Assembly (NCBI GenBank): GCA_903859075.1 | Contig: CAIOLF010000008.1 | Coordinates: 1-12,498 of the forward strand | Source: Candidatus Buchananbacteria bacterium | GTDB lineage: Bacteria > Patescibacteriota > Patescibacteriia > 2-01-FULL-39-33 | Length of the DNA: 12,498 nucleotides | Reading direction: 5' to 3' | In this document: piece after piece, positions 5,991-12,498 of the stretch | How the letters are laid out: every line of letters begins with the position of its first letter | How positions within the stretch are numbered: position 1 is the stretch's first letter | Translations under genes and position numbers: made by a program | Notes under the pieces: generated by a model | Databases searched by the model: none | What the model was told of the DNA's origin: nothing | Seen by the model: only the letters and a program-made list of their open reading frames with translations

Positions 5991-7061
5991 ATGACCAAAT
6001 GGCAAAAAATAATGTTCGATTTAAAGCGCGTTCCGGCAACCGCCAAAATTTTCTTTTTGCAGAATTTGTCGGTAATGGTCAAGGCCGGCATTCCTCTGGC
6101 CGACGGGCTGCAAGTGCTTTCCGAACAGACTAAGAATAAAAAGCTGAAAATCATCCTAGCCGATGTCTATGGAAAAATAAAAGAAGGCAAGACCTTGCAC
6201 GAAAGCTTGCTTCCCTATCATCAGGATTTCGGAGAGATGTTTATCAATATGATCAACGCCGGCGAACTGTCCGGCCGGCTGGAAAACGTCCTCCATGAAC
6301 TCTATATCCAAACCAAAAAAGACCACCTGCTAGTGACCAAGATCCGCAATGCCATGGCTTATCCGGCGATTATTTTAGTCGCCATGGTATGCATCGGAAC
6401 TTTTGCCATAATGTTTATTCTGCCTAATATTGTCAGCATTTTTAAAGACCTGAACGCCAACTTGCCGCTTACCACCAGAATTCTGATTTGGGTCGGCACC
6501 AACTCCCGGCAATACGGCCCGTTCTTTATCGTCGGACTATTAATAATTGTCCTGCTGTTCATCAGGATACTGCGCACTCCCAAAGGCAAATACTGGTGGG
6601 ATCGACTGATCCTAAAAATACCGATCGTCTCCGGCATCGTCAAGCAGATAAGTCTGGCCCGCGTCGCTCAGAGCTTATCCGCCATGATCCGCACCGATAT
6701 CGCCATTGTCGATACCTTAAAAATTACTTCCCGCGTCGTCAACAATACCTTATACCGCCAAGCCCTGGAAGAGTCGGCGGAAAAAGTAAAAAAAGGCCAA
6801 AAACTCAACGTCGTCTTGCGCGATTATCCGGCGATTTTTCCGCCGATTATGTCGCAGATGGTCATGGTCGGCGAAGATTCCGGCGCGCTAGATGAAGTCA
6901 TGTCCAGCCTGTCTGAATTTTATGATGAGGAAGTCTCCCAAACCATGAGCAACTTGCCGATTATTATTGAGCCGCTCTTAATCATCTTGATCGGCTTGGG
7001 CGTCGCCGGCATCGCCATCGGCGTGCTGATGCCGATTTATTCCTTGGCGGATTACTTTTAA
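5991..7061 (+). CDS. pilC: Type IV pilus inner-membrane platform protein PilC
   Basis: A 356-residue GspF/PilC-family polytopic protein, the membrane platform on which PilB works. It has two T2SSF repeats: about 15-125, with the family pattern around A-G-I-P-L and N-A-G-E-L-S-G-R-L, and about 215-322, with V-G-E-D-S-G-A-L-D-E. Membrane helices are predicted near 126-146, 178-194 and 324-350. It is shorter than the roughly 400 residues usual in proteobacteria, mainly at the N-terminus, but both repeats are complete. It lies 93 bases after pilB, across the heptamer-repeat spacer. Confidence 0.97.
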   Translation: MTKWQKIMFDLKRVPATAKIFFLQNLSVMVKAGIPLADGLQVLSEQTKNKKLKIILADVYGKIKEGKTLHESLLPYHQDFGEMFINMINAGELSGRLENVLHELYIQTKKDHLLVTKIRNAMAYPAIILVAMVCIGTFAIMFILPNIVSIFKDLNANLPLTTRILIWVGTNSRQYGPFFIVGLLIIVLLFIRILRTPKGKYWWDRLILKIPIVSGIVKQISLARVAQSLSAMIRTDIAIVDTLKITSRVVNNTLYRQALEESAEKVKKGQKLNVVLRDYPAIFPPIMSQMVMVGEDSGALDEVMSSLSEFYDEEVSQTMSNLPIIIEPLLIILIGLGVAGIAIGVLMPIYSLADYF

Positions 7062-7064
7062 TTA

Positions 7065-7182
7065 AAGATACAAATATACTAATGGATACTAATGATACGA
7101 ATATATACGAATTATTTCTAATACGCTATATTATTATTCGTATCCATTAGTTTCATCCGTACCATTCATATATTAGTATCTT
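7065..7182. repeat. Long imperfect hairpin of 9-10-nt units in the pilC-pilin spacer
   Basis: Almost the whole 130-base spacer is self-complementary. AAGATAC (7065-7071) pairs with 7176-7182, 7072-7085 pairs with 7162-7175 at 11 of 14 positions, and 7089-7103 pairs with 7135-7150 with a single bulge. The left arm is also a direct array of ATAC(T/G)AAT-like units starting near 7068, 7076, 7086, 7095 and 7105; the right arm carries the same unit inverted. No gene and no clear promoter are seen. Confidence 0.65.
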
Positions 7183-7191
7183 ATATCTATT

Positions 7192-7641
7192 ATGGCAGCA
7201 ATCTTCAAAAAAGGTTTCACTCTCATTGAAATGCTCACCGTCGTCGGCATTATTGCCATCGTCGCGGCAATCAGCTTTCCCGTCTATCAAAATATGCGGC
7301 CCAATATCACGCTCAATTCAACCGCCCGGGATCTGGCTACTGACATGCGCTACGGCCAGCAGCTGGCGGTCACCGAGCAGATTGCCTATAACGTATTATT
7401 TGACACCGTCGCCAGCTCCTATGAAGTCAGAAACAGCAGTACCAACGCTTTGATGCGGAAAAAGATACTGCCCAGCGGCATTACTTTTTCTTCCATCACC
7501 GGCTTGACCGCCAACACCGCGAAATTCACCGCTACCGGCGCCGCCGCCCAGCCGGGCACGATCATCCTAGCCAATCGCAAAGGCCAGTACTCCACTATTG
7601 AAATAAAACCCTCCGGTTATGTCAAAATCAGCAATCAATAA
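7192..7641 (+). CDS. Minor pilin, GspH/FimT-like
   Basis: A 149-residue prepilin. The leader K-K-G (6-8) precedes F-T-L-I-E, so a prepilin peptidase should cut after Gly8 and leave Phe at +1 and Glu13 at +5. The hydrophobic helix spans about 9-30. The segment with A-R-D-L-A-T-D-M-R-Y-G-Q-Q-L-A-V is typical of the GspH/FimT family, followed by a beta-rich head to the C-terminus. It is first in a run of four minor pilins whose order matches GspH-I-J-K. No Shine-Dalgarno site is present. Family assignment rests on N-terminal pattern, size and position. Confidence 0.9.
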   Translation: MAAIFKKGFTLIEMLTVVGIIAIVAAISFPVYQNMRPNITLNSTARDLATDMRYGQQLAVTEQIAYNVLFDTVASSYEVRNSSTNALMRKKILPSGITFSSITGLTANTAKFTATGAAAQPGTIILANRKGQYSTIEIKPSGYVKISNQ

Positions 7642-8047
7642 AAAAGGAATCACCTTGATTGAGACGGCTATTGCCATCACCATCCTGCTTATAGGCATCG
7701 TGGCCGCCGCTCAGATTTTTCCCCTGTCGGTAAAAGTAGATAAGGCCGCCGAGCAGACCACTATTGCCGCCGACCTGGCGCAAAGCAAAATTGAGGAAAT
7801 TTTCAGCCAAGGATTTGAAAATATCTCCGTCGGCACTGTCGAAGCCCGTCACCGTTTGGCTGTTTCTTCAACTAACCCTTTTTATTATTATGAACGGCAG
7901 ACCGTGGTGGATTATGTCGATGGCAGTCTTAATTACAGCGCCAGCCCGACCGGACTCAAACGCATCAGCACTACCATTTACTGGCGCAACGCCGTTACCA
8001 AAACCGAAAAAAATACTAACGTAAAAATACTAATAAGTCAGAAATAG
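7619..8047 (+). CDS. Minor pilin, GspI/PilV-like
   Basis: A 142-residue prepilin with leader K-K-G (8-10) and mature start I-T-L-I-E; Glu15 is at +5. Ile rather than Phe or Met at +1 is less common but tolerated in pseudopilins. The helix covers about 11-34 (A-I-A-I-T-I-L-L-I-G-I-V-A-A-A). The stretch A-A-D-L-A-Q-S-K-I-E-E-I is characteristic of PilV/GspI. It overlaps the upstream pilin gene by 23 bases, so it is probably translated by coupling. In the GspI-J-K scheme it would be the first partner of the tip complex. Confidence 0.88.
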   Translation: MSKSAINKKGITLIETAIAITILLIGIVAAAQIFPLSVKVDKAAEQTTIAADLAQSKIEEIFSQGFENISVGTVEARHRLAVSSTNPFYYYERQTVVDYVDGSLNYSASPTGLKRISTTIYWRNAVTKTEKNTNVKILISQK

Positions 8048-8048
8048 T

Positions 8049-8078
8049 AATTAGCTGTTAGCTTATAGCTTTTAGACA
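8049..8078. repeat. Heptamer repeat in the second-third pilin spacer
   Basis: Four 7-nt units from 8051: TTAGCTG, TTAGCTT, ATAGCTT and TTAGACA. Positions 8049-8073 are the reverse complement of the second pilB-pilC block (5956-5987) with exactly one heptamer missing. Confidence 0.7.
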
Positions 8079-8089
8079 ATACCATAATA

Positions 8090-8674
8090 ATGTTTAAAAA
8101 TGAAATAAAAACTAAATCCGGATTTACTCTCATTGAAGTCGTTATCGCTGTCGCTGTTTCCCTGCTGGTAGTCTTGATGATTTCCTCGTCTTATTTTGTC
8201 GCCCAGCGCGCCTATGTCAAAGCCGACAGCAAGGCCGAGATCGGCCAGAACGGCCGAGTAATTCTTGATCGACTGGCTCGCGAACTGCGCCAGACGCCGG
8301 AAATTATTACCACGCTGCCGGCCGACAATTCCAATCCGGGATTAACGCCTAATGAAATCATGTTTCAGGACGGCCATGATATTTCTCGGATTACCTATAT
8401 CCGCTATTACCTTAGCGGCGCCAATCTCAATCGCCAACTGCTAGTCTATTATTTTCCTTCCGCTCCGACGGCTTATGTGCCTTGGAATGCCGTCGATCCC
8501 GCGCCGCCTCACGGCCCGCCGCAAATGTCAATTCTGGAAGATCGCCTGATCGGCGAATATGTCTCCGATATTGAATTCTGGGGAAATGAAAAACCGGTCT
8601 ATATCAATCTTAATCTGCATAAAAATAAGGATGGCGTCATTTTAAATACCTCCATCTACGGCCGGAATCTCTGA
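8090..8674 (+). CDS. Minor pilin, GspJ/PilW-like
   Basis: A 194-residue prepilin. Leader S-G (10-11) is followed by F-T-L-I-E-V with Glu16 at +5 and a helix to about residue 35. The stretch R-V-I-L-D-R-L-A-R-E-L-R-Q is the hallmark of PilW/GspJ proteins. A beta-rich head follows, with a proline-rich loop (P-A-P-P-H-G-P-P) in its second half. In the type II system GspJ contacts GspI and GspK at the pseudopilus tip; the gene order here predicts the same. Confidence 0.9.
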   Translation: MFKNEIKTKSGFTLIEVVIAVAVSLLVVLMISSSYFVAQRAYVKADSKAEIGQNGRVILDRLARELRQTPEIITTLPADNSNPGLTPNEIMFQDGHDISRITYIRYYLSGANLNRQLLVYYFPSAPTAYVPWNAVDPAPPHGPPQMSILEDRLIGEYVSDIEFWGNEKPVYINLNLHKNKDGVILNTSIYGRNL

Positions 8675-8712
8675 CGTCCCTGACAAATCATAATTAATTA
8701 AAAAAAATCAAT

Positions 8713-9951
8713 ATGACCAAAAAGATAACCCCCAAAAAATCCGCCCCCGTCCGCCCTGACCCTGCCGCCAAAAAAAGACGGCTCCAGAACGGCTTTGCCC
8801 TAATCGCCGCCGTTCTCGCGGTAGCGGTCATTGGCGTGCTAGCTTTTTACGTCAGCAGCTTCACCATAACGGAAAACAAGATTTCCTCTACCCAGGGCGA
8901 TTCCGTCAAAGCCTATTACTTGGCCGAGAGCGGCGTCGCCGATGCCATTAACAAAATTAAAAATGATCCTGCCTGGAAAACGGCTTTTGAGACCAACCCG
9001 ACTTGGAATCAGGCCTACACCAAGACCGACGCTCTTTACCCGAACAGCTCCTATACGATAGTCGTCAACAACACTGCCAAAGCCCATGGCAACATTACTG
9101 TGACCGGCACTTATGTCAGCGGGAATAAAACAGCAAAACGCGTCATTAAAGCCGTGGTTTTTAAAGCGACCGGCGGCGGCGGGCCATTAAATGCCATTGG
9201 CATCTTTTCTGATGGCTCAATCAAAACCCAGTCAGCCAACAATATTACTATCAATAATGGCGGCGTGCATTCCAATGGCAACATTCAGACCAATGCCAGC
9301 ACCAATCTGAACGTTTCCGGCGATATCACGGCCGTCGGCAATAATAATCTGACTGCCGGCAATGTCCATGCTTCCAGCACCAGGGATAGCCATAGCAATC
9401 CTCCGGTCGAGCGGGTGGAAATGCCCTCAGTTTCTTTTGACAACGCCAGTGATCCTAACTCGCTCAAAGCCCGGGCAGCTCACGTCTATACCCCGACGGA
9501 ATTCACCAATACCGTGCTTAACAACAGCATTATCAATCTTACCGGCATTCATTACGTCACCGGCGATATCACTATTACTGGAGCAAAAATCATCACCATC
9601 AACGGCGCGTTGGTTTCCGACGGCAATATCACCATCAACGGCGCGATTAATCTGACCATCAACCAGCCAGCAAGCACCTCGCCCTCGGGACTGTTGGCCA
9701 AAAATAATATTAATATCAACGCGGCCGCCAACATCACTATGACCGGCTTGCTTTATTCCAATAACACCTTAAGTTTTGCCAATTCCGCCTGCAATCTCAA
9801 CGTCACCGGCGGTATTATCGCTTTGCTCGCCGACTTTAAAGGCACTTCCAATACCACAGTCAATTATAATCCCAGCAAAGTCAGCACGGTCCTGGGCGGC
9901 GCGCAATTCTCTCCGGTCGTCACCGTGCAGCATTGGGAGGAAGAATACTAG
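8713..9951 (+). CDS. Large GspK/PilX-like tip pilin with beta-helix-like head
   Basis: A 412-residue prepilin-like protein. It has an unusually long basic leader of 27 residues ending N-G, then F-A-L-I-A-A-V with Ala32 where most pilins have Glu at +5; absence of Glu5 is a known property of GspK. A-Y-Y-L-A-E-S-G-V matches the PilX N-terminal pattern. After a Gly-rich hinge near 155, residues of about 160-400 are Asn/Thr/Ile-rich with repeated G-(D/N)-I-T-I-x-G motifs, suggesting a right-handed beta-helix head. A P-P-V-E-R-V-E-M-P segment near 230 interrupts it. Predicted role: cap and binding tip of the pilus, fourth in the H-I-J-K set. Confidence 0.85.
   Translation: MTKKITPKKSAPVRPDPAAKKRRLQNGFALIAAVLAVAVIGVLAFYVSSFTITENKISSTQGDSVKAYYLAESGVADAINKIKNDPAWKTAFETNPTWNQAYTKTDALYPNSSYTIVVNNTAKAHGNITVTGTYVSGNKTAKRVIKAVVFKATGGGGPLNAIGIFSDGSIKTQSANNITINNGGVHSNGNIQTNASTNLNVSGDITAVGNNNLTAGNVHASSTRDSHSNPPVERVEMPSVSFDNASDPNSLKARAAHVYTPTEFTNTVLNNSIINLTGIHYVTGDITITGAKIITINGALVSDGNITINGAINLTINQPASTSPSGLLAKNNININAAANITMTGLLYSNNTLSFANSACNLNVTGGIIALLADFKGTSNTTVNYNPSKVSTVLGGAQFSPVVTVQHWEEEY
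9592..9645. repeat. 18-nt direct repeat inside the beta-helix region
   Basis: ATCACCATCAACGGCGCG occurs exactly at 9592-9609 and at 9628-9645, a period of 36 bases or 12 residues. It encodes I-T-I-N-G-A each time and points to growth of the head by internal duplication. Confidence 0.85.
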
Positions 9952-9997
9952 AATTAATTAAAAATTAAGAATTACGAATTAAGAATAATAAATTAGT
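9952..9997. repeat. AT-only heptamer repeat upstream of pilM
   Basis: After a first unit AATTAAT (9952-9958) and a TAAA interruption, 7-nt units follow from 9963: AATTAAG, AATTACG, AATTAAG, AATAATA and AATTAGT. The spacer consists of little else, and the pilM ATG comes two bases later. Confidence 0.6.
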
Positions 9998-9999
9998 TA

Positions 10000-11055
10000 A
10001 TGTCATTAATTAATCATCAGAATAAAGCGTTTGGTCTGGATATATCGGACGGCGGCCTGCGGCTGGCTCAGCTTGGCAATCTCGGAAAAAAGGTGTCGTT
10101 GCGCGCCTATAGCCAAGTAGCACTGCCGCCCGGCTGCGTTGTTGACGGAGAGATCAAAGAGACTAAAATATTTTTGGAAAAACTAAACGAGCTTACTCGG
10201 ACAAAAAAAGGTCCAGAGCGCTTGAGCCGCCAAGTGGTAGCCGTCCTGCCGGAAGATAAAACCTTCCTAAAAACAATCAATCTGCCGGCCGGCAATATTC
10301 CGCTCAAACAAAAAATCGCCGAGCTTATTCCCCAATTAATGCCCTTAGACATCGATGATATTTATTTTGATTGGCAGCCGGTAAAAAAAACAGCTACCGA
10401 ACAATCAGTGCTGGTGGGCGCCTCACCCAAATATATCGTTGACTCCTATTTTAATATTCTGACTAAAGCGGGACTGACTCCGATTGCCCTGGAAATTGAA
10501 GCGGCCTCTATCGCCCGCCTGCTCATTGAACATAATGGCGAGCAGGAGCCGCAAATCATCATTGACATGGGTGCCAGCCGCACCGGGCTATTCCTCTATG
10601 ATGAGGGCATGATAAAATTTACCATTTCTTTGCCGATTTCCGGCGATATGATCACGGAGCTGATCGCCGAATCATTGGATCTGGATAAAGAAAAATCCGA
10701 AAAGGCCAAGGTTGTCTGCGGCCTGGACCGCACTAAATGCCACGGCGCGCTGCTGGAAATTATGGGCCCGACCCTGGATGATCTGGCCGAACGAATAAAT
10801 AAAGCCGTTATTTTTTACCGCGCTAATTTTGCCAACGCCAATAAAATCGAAAAACTAGTCCTCTGCGGCGGCGGCGCCAATTTCTTAGGCATTGCCGATG
10901 TCTTAAAAGAAAAAACGGCGTTAAGCGTCACGGCCAGCAACCCTCTGAAAAATATCGACTGTCCCTTTGCCGAACTGCGCTCGCCCAAAATCCAATCATT
11001 TATCAGCGCTCTGGGACTGGCTCTGCGCGGCCTTAATCTAAAAAATTACTTATGA
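10000..11055 (+). CDS. pilM: Type IV pilus actin-like ATPase PilM
   Basis: A 351-residue cytoplasmic actin/FtsA-fold protein that binds the N-terminal tail of PilN and links the PilB/PilC motor to the alignment complex. Phosphate-1 loop: F-G-L-D-I-S (11-16). Phosphate-2 loop: I-D-M-G-A-S-R-T-G (188-196). Adenosine motif: C-G-G-G-A-N (289-294). Ser replaces the frequent Gly after L-D-I. The usual length and all three nucleotide-binding motifs are intact. It overlaps pilN by four bases (ATGA). Confidence 0.96.
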   Translation: MSLINHQNKAFGLDISDGGLRLAQLGNLGKKVSLRAYSQVALPPGCVVDGEIKETKIFLEKLNELTRTKKGPERLSRQVVAVLPEDKTFLKTINLPAGNIPLKQKIAELIPQLMPLDIDDIYFDWQPVKKTATEQSVLVGASPKYIVDSYFNILTKAGLTPIALEIEAASIARLLIEHNGEQEPQIIIDMGASRTGLFLYDEGMIKFTISLPISGDMITELIAESLDLDKEKSEKAKVVCGLDRTKCHGALLEIMGPTLDDLAERINKAVIFYRANFANANKIEKLVLCGGGANFLGIADVLKEKTALSVTASNPLKNIDCPFAELRSPKIQSFISALGLALRGLNLKNYL

Positions 11056-11594
11056 TAACCATTAATCTAATTTCCCCGGGACAAAAAAAGAACCTGGAAA
11101 AGCAAAAAGTTTTTGCCGCGGTCTGCCGGTCAGTGGCGGTGATTTTTATTTTTACGGCCGTTTTTTCCGGACTACTTCTAGGATCAAAATATTATCTGGA
11201 GCTGCGTTTGAGCGGCATCCTTTCCCAAAACGCCAGGGAAATAAACAATGTCCGCGACCTGGCGCTAAGCATCAAAAAAATAAACAGCCAAATTGACGCC
11301 GTCTCCAATATCCAAAATGAATATTATCGCTGGTCTCCCCTGTTAGTGGAGCTAGCCAAGCTCACGCCCGCTGAAATATCTTTCGCGGAGATCAACCTTT
11401 ATAAACAGGAGGGAATGATTGAAATAACGGGCCTGGCCAAAACCAGAAACGACCTGATTAGCTATCAAAAGCTGCTGGAAAATTCCGGCTGGTTCAAAAA
11501 AGTCGATCTGCCGCTAGAGGCCCTTATCGGCAAAGAAAACAACAATTTCAGCATCAAGGCATCCCTTGATTTAAATAAAGCGGCTTCCTTATGA
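11052..11594 (+). CDS. pilN: Type IV pilus alignment protein PilN
   Basis: A 180-residue bitopic membrane protein. The cytoplasmic tail has I-N-L-I-S-P (4-9), the short segment that PilN proteins insert into PilM. One membrane helix spans about 27-45, followed by a coiled-coil-like stretch to about 95 and a small alpha/beta domain with V-E-L-A-K-L-T-P and I-E-I-T-G-L-A motifs of the PilN/GspL family. ATGA overlaps at both ends (with pilM and pilO) imply coupled translation of the three subunits. Confidence 0.93.
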   Translation: MITINLISPGQKKNLEKQKVFAAVCRSVAVIFIFTAVFSGLLLGSKYYLELRLSGILSQNAREINNVRDLALSIKKINSQIDAVSNIQNEYYRWSPLLVELAKLTPAEISFAEINLYKQEGMIEITGLAKTRNDLISYQKLLENSGWFKKVDLPLEALIGKENNNFSIKASLDLNKAASL

Positions 11595-12121
11595 TTATCG
11601 CCAAAAAATTCTACTTCCACCTCTCCTTTTTGCTTATCGTCACGGCCGTGATGATCGCCTTGGTAATCATGCCGGCTATCGCCTCGATTTCTACAATCGG
11701 AGAAAAAATCCGGCAGCAAGATCAAAAGCTCTCAGAGAAAAAATCTTCCGGCTTCAGTATTGAACAGGCCCGAGCCGAGCTGGCTGATGCGCAAAAGCAA
11801 GCTGGCCAGCTGACCACCGCCTTTGTCGGCGCGGCTAAAGAATTGGAACTGATCACTCAATTGGAAGGATTGGCGCAAAAATCAGGCATTAACGTGCTGG
11901 TAACTCCCGATTTGAATCCCAAGCCGGCCAGTAATAATCTGCAGCGGCTACCGCTGAAAATCTCCGCCTCCGGCAGCTATCTTAATATCTTGAAATTTAT
12001 CTCCGGCGTCGAGTCACTCAGCTACTATTTAAATATCAGCCGGCTGACCATTAAGCCGCAAAATGCCGGGGCAGTCGCCTTGGAAATAGAGGGGCAAAAT
12101 TATATTTATCTTGAAAAATAA
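11591..12121 (+). CDS. pilO: Type IV pilus alignment protein PilO
   Basis: A 176-residue bitopic protein expected to pair with PilN through its coiled coil. The membrane helix lies at about 9-32, a coiled coil at about 36-85, and the C-terminal ferredoxin-like domain contains L-P-L-K-I-S-A-S-G-S-Y and L-N-I-L-K-F-I, matching the PilO core. Topology, size and place directly after pilN agree with PilO. Confidence 0.9.
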   Translation: MIIAKKFYFHLSFLLIVTAVMIALVIMPAIASISTIGEKIRQQDQKLSEKKSSGFSIEQARAELADAQKQAGQLTTAFVGAAKELELITQLEGLAQKSGINVLVTPDLNPKPASNNLQRLPLKISASGSYLNILKFISGVESLSYYLNISRLTIKPQNAGAVALEIEGQNYIYLEK

Positions 12122-12123
12122 TT

Positions 12124-12471
12124 ATGGAATTATTTAAAAATACCAACGTCGTTGAATTTGCTGGCCGCGACCGTGAACTATCGGGAAAGATGTTCCGTGT
12201 TCTGATAATTAAATATCTCTATCCCGGCATCAGCCTGGTCATGCTGGCGTTTCTGATCGCCCTGGCGGTTTTTCTTTATTTCAACGCTTATCTTTCCGTA
12301 GGACACGCCCAAAACGTCTCTCGGCTGAAGCAGCAAATACTGGAAGAAGATCTTAGAGGCGACGATCTGGCCCGGGTCGCGCAGGCGCTCGGCGATAAGA
12401 CCGTCGGCACCCCGATAAATCTGGAGGCAACAAAGAATCCTTTTGAACAGAAGTGGGAAATAAAGAATTAA
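12124..12471 (+). CDS. Small one-helix membrane protein in the pilP position
   Basis: A 115-residue protein starting two bases after the pilO stop, hence almost surely in the same operon. A 31-residue N-terminal part precedes one strong membrane helix (about 32-53); about 62 residues follow, short helical segments ending with N-P-F-E-Q (105-109) close to the C-terminus. No family is recognised. PilP is normally encoded right after pilO and binds PilN-PilO, and N-P-F-like motifs occur in PilP, but the beta-domain of PilP is missing. It may be a reduced functional substitute; this is inference from position and topology. Confidence 0.8.
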   Translation: MELFKNTNVVEFAGRDRELSGKMFRVLIIKYLYPGISLVMLAFLIALAVFLYFNAYLSVGHAQNVSRLKQQILEEDLRGDDLARVAQALGDKTVGTPINLEATKNPFEQKWEIKN

Positions 12472-12484
12472 AACACTATAAAAA

Positions 12485-12498
12485 CCCCGCCATGGCGG
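12485..12498 (+). terminator. Left half of a probable terminator, cut by the window edge
   Basis: CCGC (12487-12490) and GCGG (12495-12498) can pair around CATG, 15 bases after the last stop, preceded by AAAACC. If the next bases read GGTTTT this is an intrinsic terminator closing the pilus operon; that part is outside the window. Confidence 0.45.

Noticed and set aside
7065..7182. Insertion sequence or transposon remnant
   Set aside because: No transposase, no target-site duplication recognised, and the inverted repeat is explained by opposed short tandem units.
5900..8078. CRISPR array
   Set aside because: Units are 7 nt, contiguous and degenerate, with no unique spacers and no cas genes.

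Overview
The window shows two kinds of sequence joined near position 2,490-2,640. The left part (about 137-2,534) is GC-rich; a hand count of 901-960 gives 40 G+C in 60. It holds one gene, a lipoprotein made of Ig-like domains with long Gly-Glu linkers. That gene has a textbook Shine-Dalgarno site and a leader full of hairpins. The right part (about 2,640-12,498) has genes of moderate GC (3,001-3,060 gives 23 in 60) and very AT-rich spacers. None of its eleven genes has a recognisable Shine-Dalgarno site.

The right part most resembles a Patescibacteria (CPR) genome, probably Parcubacteria-like. This is an inference from the compact type IV pilus locus, the 356-residue PilC, the SD-less starts and the AT-rich spacers; no marker gene is present. 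TGA is a working stop: pilM/pilN and pilN/pilO overlap as ATGA. This argues against lineages that read TGA as glycine. The left part recalls Ig/GEGEGE proteins I associate with Hydrogenedentes- or Lentisphaerae-like bacteria. It could be horizontally acquired, or the two parts could come from a chimeric assembly; the sequence alone does not decide.

Layout: 1-203, a chain of RNA hairpins leading to the lipoprotein gene (204-2483). 2484-2870, a 14-bp hairpin, a 7-codon mini-ORF lying inside an intrinsic terminator, an AT-rich stretch with degenerate short repeats, and a consensus promoter. 2871-4055, a GT-B glycosyltransferase closed by an intrinsic terminator. 4109-4137, an extended -10 promoter for the pilus locus. 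4170-12471, pilB, pilC, four minor pilins or pseudopilins in the order GspH-, GspI-, GspJ- and GspK-like, then pilM, pilN, pilO and a small one-helix membrane protein in the usual pilP position. A half-visible hairpin at the right edge probably ends the operon.

PilB is the cytoplasmic assembly ATPase and PilC the membrane platform. PilM (cytoplasmic, actin-like) with PilN and PilO forms the alignment complex. The H/I/J/K set is expected to start the fibre and form its tip, and the K-like member carries a large beta-helix-like head that could be an adhesin. No major pilin, prepilin peptidase, PilT or PilQ lies in the window. The most unusual non-coding signal is that the spacers of the right part are built from degenerate tandem repeats, mostly of 7-nt units. 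Two of these spacers carry the same repeat in opposite orientation with different unit counts.
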